DNA of 64,000 nucleotides, taken from assembly GCA_050744325.1 (NCBI GenBank), contig JBOGHK010000221.1, forward strand, positions 66,615 to 130,614, written 5' to 3'. The DNA is from DASXTK01 sp050744325 (GTDB lineage Bacteria > Actinomycetota > Acidimicrobiia > Acidimicrobiales > VFJN01). The notes beneath the pieces are model-generated. The model was not told where the DNA came from, searched no databases, and saw nothing but the letters and a program-made list of their open reading frames with translations. Made by a program: the position numbers and the translations under genes. Below, in pieces: positions 44,113 to 51,914 of this stretch (the first letter of the stretch is position 1; every line of letters starts with the position of its first letter).

Positions 44113-44988
44113 GTGTTGAAGCTCGTCCTACCCAAGGGATCGCTGGAGAAGGCAACGCTCGACCTGTTCGAGTCCGCCGACCTGGGGGTCACGCGTTCGT
44201 CCACCATCGACTACCGGGCTGGCATCGACGATCCGCGCATCGACGACGTACGCATCCTTCGCCCTCAGGAGATCCCCCGGTATGTGGCCGAGGGCCTGTT
44301 CGACCTGGGGATCACCGGTCGGGACTGGGTCGAGGAGACGGGGTCGAACGTGGTCTCGCTCGGCGAGATGCACTACTCCAAGACCAGCGCCCGTCCAGTC
44401 CGCATCGTGCTGGCCGTGCCCCAGGACAGCCCGGTCAGTCACGTCGGCGACCTCCACGACGGCGTACGGGTCTCGACGGAGTATCCCGAGATCACGCGGC
44501 GCTTCTTCGAGAGCAAGGGCATGAAGGTCGACATCCGGCTGAGCTATGGCGCCACCGAGGCCAAGGTCCCCGACATCGTCGACTGCATCGTCGACATCAC
44601 CGAGACGGGGCGGGCGCTGCGTGCCGCGGGCCTCAAGATCATCGACGAGATCCTCCGCAGCTACACCGAGCTGGTGGCGAACCCGATGTCCCACGGCGAC
44701 CCGGTCAAGCGCAAGGCCATGGAGCAGATCAAGGTGCTGCTGGACGGCGCGCTCGAAGCCCGGGGCAAGGTGCTCGTCAAGTTGAACGTGAGCGAGGCCG
44801 ACCTCGACGGCGTCATCGGCCTGGTGCCGGCGATGCGCTCGCCCACGGTCTCCAAGCTGTTCGGCGAGGACGGCTATGCCGTCGAGAGCGTGGTCTCCAA
44901 GTCCCACATCAACACCTTGATCCCGGCGCTCAAGGATGCGGGAGCGTCGGACATCGTCGAGGTGCCGCTGTCCAAGATCGTCCATTGA
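44113..44988 (+). CDS. hisG: ATP phosphoribosyltransferase, long form
   Basis: The protein has 291 residues, the length of the long, hexameric, histidine-inhibited type. LKLVLPKGSLEKATLDLFES, LFDLGITGRDWVEETGSNV, PRPP-binding DIVDCIVDITETGRALRAAG and the C-terminal ACT-like regulatory domain (about 215-291: VKLNVSEADLDGVIGLVPAM, VVSKSHINTLIPALKDAGAS, IVEVPLSKIV). It starts histidine synthesis. No other his gene is adjacent. A cold-shock-like gene follows after 10 bases. Confidence 0.95.
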   Translation: MLKLVLPKGSLEKATLDLFESADLGVTRSSTIDYRAGIDDPRIDDVRILRPQEIPRYVAEGLFDLGITGRDWVEETGSNVVSLGEMHYSKTSARPVRIVLAVPQDSPVSHVGDLHDGVRVSTEYPEITRRFFESKGMKVDIRLSYGATEAKVPDIVDCIVDITETGRALRAAGLKIIDEILRSYTELVANPMSHGDPVKRKAMEQIKVLLDGALEARGKVLVKLNVSEADLDGVIGLVPAMRSPTVSKLFGEDGYAVESVVSKSHINTLIPALKDAGASDIVEVPLSKIVH

Positions 44989-44998
44989 CGAGGAGACC

Positions 44999-45226
44999 AT
45001 GACGCCCACACCACGCGCCTTTCAACCGGGGACCGGGGTGATCGCGTCGTTCGACGAGCCCCGCGGGCTGGGGACGATCAGCACCGTCGACGGCCTCGAC
45101 CTGCCGTTCCACTGCACGGCGATCACCGACGGCACCCGCACGATCTCGGTGGGCGAGCGGGTGCGGTTCGTCGTCGTGCCTGGTCCGGCCGGCCGCTGGG
45201 AGGCAGCTCGGGTCGAGGCCGGCTGA
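44999..45226 (+). CDS. Small cold-shock-domain-like protein
   Basis: The protein has 75 residues: TGVIASFDEPRGLGTISTVD, LPFHCTAITDGTRTISVGER, VRFVVVPGPAGRWEA. The layout (GxI-xF--xxGxGxI, then F-H-xx-I, then G--V-F) is a shortened OB-fold cold-shock domain with altered RNP motifs. A nucleic-acid role is inferred. ATG follows AGGAG; it is likely co-transcribed with hisG. It converges with the DUF1844 gene, only one base apart, at an inverted repeat GCTGA-A-TCAGC. Confidence 0.75.
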   Translation: MTPTPRAFQPGTGVIASFDEPRGLGTISTVDGLDLPFHCTAITDGTRTISVGERVRFVVVPGPAGRWEAARVEAG

Positions 45227-45227
45227 A

Positions 45228-45674
45228 TCAGCTGCGGTTCGACGTTTCGACGAACGCCATCTGGATCTGCGTCAAGGCCTGCCGCAGCGGCTGCTCGGCC
45301 TCGCCGAGCCGGGATCCGAGGTTCTCGACCACTGCGGCGAACGCGTCGACCGCCAGGCGCGCGTCGTCGAGTCGGGGTGGATCCTGTGACAGGTAGAGGG
45401 CAGCGAGCTCGTAGAACTGCACCGCCTGCTGGCCGACGACCGTGCTGCCCGGCGCGCGCAGCATCCGGGCCTGGGCCTCCTGCATCTGGCGGGTCATCTC
45501 CTCGACCTGGGCGCGCTGCTCAGGCGTCAGGTCCTCCAGCGAGGGATCGGCAGCATCGACAGGACCCGGCGGGCCCGATGCCGTGCCTTGGGGCTCGGCT
45601 CGGGGCTCGGGTTGCGATTCGGGTTGGCTATTGCGATCGACCGGGTGCTCGCCCGAAGGGGTCCAAAGGCTCAT
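45228..45674 (-). CDS. DUF1844 family protein
   Basis: The protein has 148 residues. The N-terminal third is Pro/Gln/Glu-rich and disordered (DRNSQPESQPEPRAEPQG). The C-terminal helical part, QAVQFYELAALYLSQDPPR, LDDARLAVDAFAAVVENLGS and LRQALTQIQMAFVETS, matches DUF1844. In actinobacteria this family is regularly beside infC, as here (divergent). Function unknown; the association suggests translation. ATG has GGAG 4 bases upstream. Confidence 0.8.
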   Translation of the reverse strand: MSLWTPSGEHPVDRNSQPESQPEPRAEPQGTASGPPGPVDAADPSLEDLTPEQRAQVEEMTRQMQEAQARMLRAPGSTVVGQQAVQFYELAALYLSQDPPRLDDARLAVDAFAAVVENLGSRLGEAEQPLRQALTQIQMAFVETSNRS

Positions 45675-46002
45675 GGTTCTCCGAGGATCTACAGGGGTTC
45701 GTGCATCACGCTGACGCACTGGTACCCTACGCCGACAACTTCATGGGAAGTGGGGCCTGCTCTCAGTGCGTGGGTCCCCACCCGGCCACACCGATTGTGT
45801 CGAGGCAGCAGCCTGGTCGCAGGTGGTGCGCCCGGGTCGGACTGACGCAGCGGGCGATGCCCGCCTGGACGCGGATGTCGGCTTCCCCGGCGTCCGCTTC
45901 GTCGTTTTGGCCCTTGCGGCCGGAGCCCGTTGCGGTTGCCTTCTCAATCCGACCAAATATGGCGTACGGAGGTGCCTGCGCATTCATGAGGAGTGATCGG
46001 CG
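45675..46002 (+). promoter_or_regulatory. Long leader / divergent promoter region before infC
   Basis: These 328 bases hold no credible gene. TACCCT at 45723-45728 could be a -10 for infC, giving a leader of roughly 270 bases. A hairpin GCGGGC-GAT-GCCCGC lies at 45850-45864. Near the end is a short open frame (45959-46006, MAYGGACAFMRSDRR) whose TAG overlaps the infC start. Long regulated leaders before infC-rpmI-rplT are known in other phyla; no L20-leader match could be confirmed by eye. Confidence 0.4.
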
Positions 46003-46626
46003 ATAGCGCCGCCGACTAACAGCGAACCCCGTATCAACGACCGGATCCGAGCCCGCGAGGTGCGCCTCGTGGGGGCGGATGGTCAGCAGATCGGGATCAA
46101 GCCGTTGCCGGAAGCGCTGGCCCGAGCCCGTGAGCTCGATCTCGACCTGGTCGAGGTGGCCGCCCAAGCCAACCCGCCTGTCTGCCGGATCATGGATTAC
46201 GGCAAGTACAAGTACGAAGCGGCGCAGCGGGCCAAGGAGTCACGGAAGAAGGCCTCGAACGTCTCCATCAAGGAGATGAAGTACCGACCGAAGATCTCCG
46301 GGGGGGACTTCGATACCAAGACCCGCAAGGTCGAGAAGTTCTTGCAGGACGGCCACAAGGTGAAGGTCACGCTGACCTTCCGTGGTCGGGAGGTACACCA
46401 CCCCGAGCTCGGTATGCGGATCCTGGACAACGTGGTCGATGCAGTCAGCCACGTAGCCCGGGTCGAGATCATGCCCCGTCAGGATGGGCGCAACATGACG
46501 ATGGTGTTGGCGCCGGATCGCAAGGCTCAGGCCGCAGCCGAGCGGGCCAAGCGAGACAGCGCCGCCGAGACCGACGGACAACAGCCCACGCAGAACAGCC
46601 AGGCCGCTGGCGGGGCCGCTAGCTGA
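46003..46626 (+). CDS. infC: Translation initiation factor IF-3, apparently with an ATA start
   Basis: The protein has 207 residues. IF-3 N-domain: PRINDRIRAREVRLVGADGQ, LDLDLVEVAAQANPPVCRIM, DYGKYKYEAAQRAKESRKKA; C-domain: IKEMKYRPKISGGDFDTKTR, KVEKFLQDGHKVKVTLTFRG, RQDGRNMTMVLAP. The first in-frame ATG/GTG/TTG is GTG 46060, but that would cut off the conserved PRINDRIRAREV. The frame has a stop at 45994-45996, then ATA at 46003, nine bases after a strong SD GAGGAG. Rare starts (AUU, AUC) at infC allow IF-3 to repress itself; ATA here would fit that. A variable C-terminal tail follows. Confidence 0.9.
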   Translation: MAPPTNSEPRINDRIRAREVRLVGADGQQIGIKPLPEALARARELDLDLVEVAAQANPPVCRIMDYGKYKYEAAQRAKESRKKASNVSIKEMKYRPKISGGDFDTKTRKVEKFLQDGHKVKVTLTFRGREVHHPELGMRILDNVVDAVSHVARVEIMPRQDGRNMTMVLAPDRKAQAAAERAKRDSAAETDGQQPTQNSQAAGGAAS

Positions 46627-46652
46627 GCCGAGGGACAACCGAGGAAACCGAC

Positions 46653-46847
46653 ATGCCCAAGATGAAGACCCATCGCGGCGCGGCCAAGCGCTTCAAGATC
46701 ACGGCCACCGGCAAGCTCCGTCGGCGCAAGGCCAACATGAACCACATGCTGGAGAAGAAGCCCTCCACACGGACTCGTCGGCTGCATGGCGACCATCCGC
46801 TCAGCCCGGGCGACGAGGCCCGCATGAACCGGCTGCTCGGCCGGTGA
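46653..46847 (+). CDS. rpmI: 50S ribosomal protein L35
   Basis: The protein has 64 residues with the complete L35 sequence pattern: PKMKTHRGAAKRFKITATGK, LRRRKANMNHMLEKKPSTRT. It lies 26 bases after infC in the universal infC-rpmI-rplT order. Confidence 0.97.
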   Translation: MPKMKTHRGAAKRFKITATGKLRRRKANMNHMLEKKPSTRTRRLHGDHPLSPGDEARMNRLLGR

Positions 46848-46903
46848 TGCGCCGCTAGGCCGCTACCAGCCACCGAACGAGAACGACGAGAAAGGAGCGC
46901 CGC

Positions 46904-47290
46904 ATGGCTCGGGTCAAGCGATCCGTCCACGCCAAGAAGCACCGCCGTGCGACCCTCGAGCGCGCCAAGGGGTACTACGGGAACAAGAGCCGTTCGTTCC
47001 GGGCCGCGAACGAGCAGGTCATGCACAGCCTGCAGTACGCGTTCCGCGACCGCCGGGCGCGCAAGGGCGACTTCCGCCGACTGTGGATCCAGCGGATCAA
47101 CGCCGGCTGCCGGCTCAACGGCACCTCGTACAGCCGGTTCGTCGCCGGGCTGCGGGTCGCCGGGGTCGAGGTCGACCGCAAGGTCCTTGCCGACCTGGCC
47201 GTCACCGATCCGGCGGCGTTCGCCTCGCTCGTTGCGATCGCGACCGAGGCGTTGGAGTCCAGCGCGGCGGCGACCCCCGAATCTGCATAG
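46904..47290 (+). CDS. rplT: 50S ribosomal protein L20
   Basis: The protein has 128 residues. ARVKRSVHAKKHRRATLERA, KGYYGNKSRSFRAANEQVMH and RINAGCRLNGTSYSRFVAGL are canonical. The SD is GAAAGGAG. The C-terminal tail is slightly longer than in many homologues (Ala/Ser-rich, ALESSAAATPESA). A methyltransferase gene follows after 71 bases. Confidence 0.97.
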   Translation: MARVKRSVHAKKHRRATLERAKGYYGNKSRSFRAANEQVMHSLQYAFRDRRARKGDFRRLWIQRINAGCRLNGTSYSRFVAGLRVAGVEVDRKVLADLAVTDPAAFASLVAIATEALESSAAATPESA

Positions 47291-47361
47291 CCCGCTTTCG
47301 TTCTGTGCACTGAGATGCCGGCGAGAGCTCCCAGATCCAGTACACGGAACCGAGGACGGCG

Positions 47362-48222
47362 GTGATCGGGCCGAGGCATCCGGCGCTCGCACGGCTGCGT
47401 CGATTGTCCCGACAGCGCTCCGCCCGGAGCGAGGAGCGGGCATTCGTGATCGACGGCCCGACGCTGTTAGCCGAGGCCCTGGACGCGGGCGTCGACATCG
47501 TCGAGTTGGTCGGTGAACCGGACGCATCCGACCATCTGCTGGACCGAGCCGCCGCGACCGGGGCGACGGTGCATCGGGCGGCGCCAGGCGCGTTGGCGAA
47601 GGCCACAGCCACGGTGACACCCCAGCCACTGGCCGCCATCGCGCCGATGGACGAGCCGACCGTGGCCGAGGCCCTCGCCGGGCTGGAGCGGCCCGAGCTG
47701 GTGTTGGCGCTGGTCGCGGTCAACGATCCCGGCAACGCGGGCACCCTGCTGCGCTCGGCTGACGCGGTCGGCACCGGCGCGGTCCTGTTCTGTGATGACT
47801 CGGTCGACCCGTACAACCCCAAGTGCGTCCGTGCCGCCGCCGGCTCGTTGTTTCGGCTGCAGGTGGTGCGCACGACGTCCGGGGTCGAGGCTCTTCGGCT
47901 CCTCCGTGACCAGGGGATCCGCACCGTCGGCACGGTGGCCCGCGGTGGAAGCCGCTACGACCGGGCCGACCTGACCGGACCGACGGCCATCGTGGTCGGT
48001 AGCGAGGCGCACGGCCTGCCGGCGGAGGTCGAGTCACAGCTCGACGAGCACGTCTCGATCCCCATGCGGGCACCGGTCGAGTCGCTCAACGTCGCGATGG
48101 CGGGCACGCTGGTGTGCTTCGAGGCCATGCGCCAAAGGAGCGACCGGCCGGCCGGCCATCTGAACCCACCGAATCCACTGGACGATGCCCGGCCCTCCGG
48201 AGCAGGGTGCAGCGCAGCATGA
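47362..48222 (+). CDS. SpoU (TrmH) family rRNA methyltransferase, TsnR/RlmB-like
   Basis: The protein has 286 residues. Substrate-binding N-domain: LSRQRSARSEERAFVIDGPT. The SPOUT knot has motif 1 NDPGNAGTLLRSADAVGTGA, motif 2 AIVVGSEAHGLPAEVE and motif 3 IPMRAPVESLNVAMAGTLVC. These are 2'-O-ribose methyltransferase motifs. The gene stands between rplT and pheS where mycobacteria have tsnR; the exact rRNA site is unknown. GTG start with GAGG 6 bases upstream. Its end lies 16 bases before pheS. Confidence 0.92.
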   Translation: MIGPRHPALARLRRLSRQRSARSEERAFVIDGPTLLAEALDAGVDIVELVGEPDASDHLLDRAAATGATVHRAAPGALAKATATVTPQPLAAIAPMDEPTVAEALAGLERPELVLALVAVNDPGNAGTLLRSADAVGTGAVLFCDDSVDPYNPKCVRAAAGSLFRLQVVRTTSGVEALRLLRDQGIRTVGTVARGGSRYDRADLTGPTAIVVGSEAHGLPAEVESQLDEHVSIPMRAPVESLNVAMAGTLVCFEAMRQRSDRPAGHLNPPNPLDDARPSGAGCSAA

Positions 48223-48238
48223 AGGAATCGAGCGCGCC

Positions 48239-49243
48239 ATGACCGACCTGGGTGACATCGAGCAGATCGAGGCCGACGCCGCCGAGCGCGTCGCCAAGAC
48301 CACGACGCTCGACGAGCTGCGCACCGTGGAGCCCGAGCTGCTCGGCAAGCGCTCGCCGCTGGTGCGCCTGCGCCAGAGCCTCGGCTCGCTCGGCCCCGAC
48401 GAACGGCGGCAGCTCGGCCAGGCGCTCAACGCCGCCCGCGAGTGTGTGACCGCAGCGGTCGCCGACCGGCGTACCGTGCTGGAAGCCGAGGCCCGGCGAG
48501 CCACGCTCGAAGCCGACCGGATGGACCTGACCGAGGTGCTGCCCGGACGCGGCATCGGCCACCTCCACCTGGTGACCCAAGCCATCGAGGAGCTGGAGGA
48601 CGTCTTCGTCGGCATGGGCTTCACCGTGGCGGAGGGGCCCGAGGTCGAGACCGACTGGCACAACTTCGGTGCGCTGAACTTCCCCGAGAGCCACCCCGCC
48701 CGCGACATGTACGACACGCTGTACGTGAACTACGGCGCGCCGGGGTCGACGCTGCTGCGCACGCACACGTCGCCGGTGCAGATCCGGGTGATGACCGGTA
48801 GCCCGCCGCCGTACTACTGCATCGTGCCGGGTCGGGTGTTCCGTTCCGACACTGCCGACGCCACCCACATGCCGGTGTTCCACCAGCTCGAGGGCCTGGT
48901 CATCGACCGTGACATCACGTTCGCCGACATGGCGGGCACCATCGACACGTTCACCAAGGCCTACTTCGGCAGCGACTTCACCTCGCGCCTGCGGCCGTCC
49001 TACTTCCCGTTCACCGAGCCGTCGGCCGAGGTCGACATCCAACGACCCGACGGCACCTGGCTCGAGCTCGCGGGCTGCGGCATGGTCCATCCCAACGTGC
49101 TGCGCAACTGCGGCATCGACCCCGACGAGTGGCAGGGGTGGGCCTTCGGCTTCGGCGTCGACCGGCTGGCCATAGCCCGGCACGGTGTCGACGACCTGCG
49201 CGACCTGTTCACCAACGACATCCGCTTCCTCACCCAGTTCTAG
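48239..49243 (+). CDS. pheS: Phenylalanyl-tRNA synthetase alpha subunit
   Basis: The protein has 334 residues. N-terminal coiled coil (ADAAERVAKTTTLDELRTVE, LGKRSPLVRLRQSLGSLGPD), then class II motifs: motif 2 HTSPVQIRVM and PGRVFRSDTADATHMPVFHQ, FPFTEPSAEVDIQ, and motif 3 GMVHPNVLRNCGID with GWAFGFGVDRLAIARHGVDD. ATG 48239 is preferred as it matches the usual N-terminus; ATG 48185 is an in-frame alternative that would overlap the methyltransferase. Confidence 0.96.
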   Translation: MTDLGDIEQIEADAAERVAKTTTLDELRTVEPELLGKRSPLVRLRQSLGSLGPDERRQLGQALNAARECVTAAVADRRTVLEAEARRATLEADRMDLTEVLPGRGIGHLHLVTQAIEELEDVFVGMGFTVAEGPEVETDWHNFGALNFPESHPARDMYDTLYVNYGAPGSTLLRTHTSPVQIRVMTGSPPPYYCIVPGRVFRSDTADATHMPVFHQLEGLVIDRDITFADMAGTIDTFTKAYFGSDFTSRLRPSYFPFTEPSAEVDIQRPDGTWLELAGCGMVHPNVLRNCGIDPDEWQGWAFGFGVDRLAIARHGVDDLRDLFTNDIRFLTQF

Positions 49244-49259
49244 AAGCGAGAAGACGGCG

Positions 49260-51626
49260 ATGAAAGTACTCCTGTCCTGGCTCCGGGACTTCGCCCCGTT
49301 CGAGGGCGACCCTGTCGACCTGGGCGAGCAGCTCAGTGACCTGGGCCTCGCCGTCGAGTCCCTGGACCACGTCGGCCAGGGGCTGGACGGCGTGGTCGTC
49401 GCCCGCGTGCTGGCGACCCGCCCGCACCCGAACGCCGACAAGGTCCATCTGGTCGACGTCGACGTCGGCGACGGCGAGGCGCTGCAGATCGTCTGCGGTG
49501 CCTTAAACATGGCCGAGGGCGACCTGGTGCCGCTCGCGACGGTCGGCACGACGATGCCCGACGGCATGGAGATCGGGCGCCGCAAGCTCCGTGGCGAGTG
49601 GTCGAACGGCATGCTGTGCTCGTCCCGTGAGCTGACCCTCGGCGACGACCACGCGGGCATCTTCATCGCCCCCGGCGACCTGCCGGTCGGCGCGCCGTTC
49701 GCCGAAGCCATGCGCATCGAGCGCGACGTGCTCTACGACCTCGAGGTCAACCCCAACCGACCTGACGCGATGTCGGTCGCCGGTGTGGCGCGCGACCTGG
49801 CGGGCCGTCTCGGGCTGCCGTTCCAGCTGCCCACCCCGAAGCCCGACGAGCGGCCCGCCCAACGGCTGGGCGACGTCACCGTCGAGATCCTCGACGCCGA
49901 CCTGTGCGGTCGGTTCACGGTGCGGGTGCTGCGCGGCATCCAGATCGTCGCCTCCGATCCCTTGATCGCCCGGCGACTGACGCTGTGCGGGATGCGCCCG
50001 GTCAACTCGGTGGTCGACGCGTCGAACTACGTGATGCTCGAGCTTGGCCAGCCCAGCCACCCCTACGACCTGTCCCGGGTGCGTGGTCCGGGGTTCCGCG
50101 TCCGGCGGGCGCACGAGGGCGAGACCGTGAAGACCCTCGACGGAGCGCAGCGCCGGGTCACGGCCGACGACCTGCTCATCTGCGACGCCGAGGACTCACC
50201 GGTCGGCGTCGGCGGCGTCATGGGCGGGGCCGACAGCGAGATAGACGACGCCACCACCGACGTCCTGTTGGAGATGGCGTGGTTCCGCCCGATGGCCATC
50301 GCCACGACCGCGCGGCGGCTCAAGCTGCGCTCCGAGGCCTCGGCCCGGTTCGAGAAGGGCTGTGACCCCGAGGTGATCGAGCTCGCCCATGCCCGGTTCG
50401 CCGAGCTGGTCGGTGCCAGCGGAGCGTGGGTCGAAGCCGGCATCGCCGACCGGCGGGGCGAGCTGCCCGACCGGTCGCCGGTCTTCGTCCGGACCGATCG
50501 GGTCAACCGGTTGCTGGGCTCGAAGCTGGCCGCGGGCGAGATGGTCCACCTCCTGGAATCGATCGGCTTCGGCGCGTCCCGCGCCGGCGACACGCGGAAC
50601 CTGAAGGTGACGATCCCGTCGTGGCGCTACGACTCGTCGACCGAGATCGACGTCATCGAGGAGATCGCTCGGCTCCACGGCTACTCACGGCTCGGTCGCA
50701 CGCTGTCGTCGTCGGTCCATCCGGGGAGCCTGACCCGGAGGCAGAAGGAGCGGCGCCGGCTGCGCATGGTGCTGGTGGGCCTCGGCCTGTCCGAGGCCAT
50801 GCCCCTGCCGTTCCTGGCGCCGGGCGAGCTGGCGCGCTGCGGCCTGCCCGACGACGGCATCGCGATCGCGAACCCGCTGGTCGCCGAGGAGTCGGTCTTG
50901 CGGACCTCGCTGCTTCCCGGTCTGGTCGGCGCGCTGGCGACCAATGCCGCGCGCCGGAACACCGGAGTGGGCCTGTGGGAGATCGGACACGTCTACCGCC
51001 AGCACGACGACGCGGATGGTGAGCTGCCCGACGAGCGCGAGTGGATGGCGGCCGCCCTCGCGGGCCGCGACGCCGCCGCAGCGGTCGAGGTGTGGCGCGC
51101 CGTGGAGGAGGCACTGGCGGTGCCGGGCGTGAAGTTGGCCAACGCCGAGGTGCCCGGGCTCCATCCCACCCGCGCGGCGCGGCTGGTCGGCCCGGACGGC
51201 AAGCCGCTTGGTTCGGTCGGCGAGGTCGACCCCACGGTCCTGGAGCGCCACGGAATAGGCGAGCGGGCCGGCTGGCTCGAGGTCGACCTGGACGTGCTGC
51301 TCGACCTGCCCCACGGCGAGACCATCTACCAGCCGATCAGCCGTTACCCGTCGAGCGACATCGACCTGGCTTTCGAGGTCGACGACGCCGTCGCGGCGAC
51401 CGACATCGAGCACACCCTGCGCGAGCAGGCCGGAGGTCGGCTGGCTTGGGTGCGGCTGTTCGACGTGTACCGCGGGCCGGGGATCGCCGCCGGATGCCGG
51501 AGCCTGGCCTACGCAATGCGGCTCGAGGCTCTCGACCACACGTTGACCGACGACGAGGTCGGCCAGATCCGCCAGCGTTGCATCGCGGCGGTCGAGTCGG
51601 CCTACCCGGCGACCCTCCGCGGCTGA
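49260..51626 (+). CDS. pheT: Phenylalanyl-tRNA synthetase beta subunit
   Basis: The protein has 788 residues. KVLLSWLRDFAPFEGDPVDL opens; the EMAP-like tRNA-binding domain has VLATRPHPNADKVHLVDVDV and IVCGALNMAEGD; the B3 domain SREL-GDDHAGIF; then YDLEVNPNRPDAMSVAGVAR, B5 domain (RSPVFVRTDRVNRLLGSKLA-like), and the C-terminal ferredoxin-like anticodon domain QPISRYPSSDIDLAFEVDDA, ending LTDDEVGQIRQRCIAAVE. It pairs with PheS in an alpha2beta2 enzyme. It lies 16 bases after pheS. Confidence 0.96.
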   Translation: MKVLLSWLRDFAPFEGDPVDLGEQLSDLGLAVESLDHVGQGLDGVVVARVLATRPHPNADKVHLVDVDVGDGEALQIVCGALNMAEGDLVPLATVGTTMPDGMEIGRRKLRGEWSNGMLCSSRELTLGDDHAGIFIAPGDLPVGAPFAEAMRIERDVLYDLEVNPNRPDAMSVAGVARDLAGRLGLPFQLPTPKPDERPAQRLGDVTVEILDADLCGRFTVRVLRGIQIVASDPLIARRLTLCGMRPVNSVVDASNYVMLELGQPSHPYDLSRVRGPGFRVRRAHEGETVKTLDGAQRRVTADDLLICDAEDSPVGVGGVMGGADSEIDDATTDVLLEMAWFRPMAIATTARRLKLRSEASARFEKGCDPEVIELAHARFAELVGASGAWVEAGIADRRGELPDRSPVFVRTDRVNRLLGSKLAAGEMVHLLESIGFGASRAGDTRNLKVTIPSWRYDSSTEIDVIEEIARLHGYSRLGRTLSSSVHPGSLTRRQKERRRLRMVLVGLGLSEAMPLPFLAPGELARCGLPDDGIAIANPLVAEESVLRTSLLPGLVGALATNAARRNTGVGLWEIGHVYRQHDDADGELPDEREWMAAALAGRDAAAAVEVWRAVEEALAVPGVKLANAEVPGLHPTRAARLVGPDGKPLGSVGEVDPTVLERHGIGERAGWLEVDLDVLLDLPHGETIYQPISRYPSSDIDLAFEVDDAVAATDIEHTLREQAGGRLAWVRLFDVYRGPGIAAGCRSLAYAMRLEALDHTLTDDEVGQIRQRCIAAVESAYPATLRG

Positions 51627-51680
51627 GTCGTCCGCTACCGGCGGGGCGCCGGTGCAAGGCGAGGACCGCCGGGCGAACGC

Positions 51681-51728
51681 GAACCTGGCAGGGTCCATCT
51701 CTTGGGGGAGATGAACCCTGCCAGGTTC
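51681..51728. terminator. 21-bp inverted repeat after pheT
   Basis: Left arm 51681-51701 (begins GAACCTGGCAGGGTC) and right arm 51708-51728 (ends CCCTGCCAGGTTC) pair at 20 of 21 positions around TTGGGG. It is by far the longest stem in the window. It can serve as terminator of pheT and perhaps of the convergent minus-strand gene; there is no T-run. Confidence 0.65.
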
Positions 51729-51857
51729 AATGCTGCGGGAAGCGAGCCGGGTCGCCTTGGGGAATGGGGATGGGCACCTGCTGGTCACCCGGCTAACGGC
51801 TCGCTCCTCGCTGCGCTACCTCGAAGCGGCGGGAGCCCCGAGGTGGTGCGCTCTCGT

Positions 51858-51903
51858 GTTGTCGACCCGACCCGGGGGGAGTGGCCCAGGCCGGGTCAAC
51901 AAC
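51858..51903 (-). terminator. 12-bp imperfect inverted repeat after the sigma-partner gene
   Basis: GTTGTCGACCCG and CGGGTCAACAAC pair except at one position, around a GC-rich 22-base centre. It lies 12 bases beyond the stop of the minus-strand gene and is its likely terminator. Confidence 0.4.
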
Positions 51904-51914
51904 TCAGGGACAGG

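Noticed and set aside
48185..48239. pheS starting at ATG 48185
   Set aside because: It would overlap the upstream methyltransferase by 38 bases with no SD; the conserved N-terminus begins at ATG 48239.
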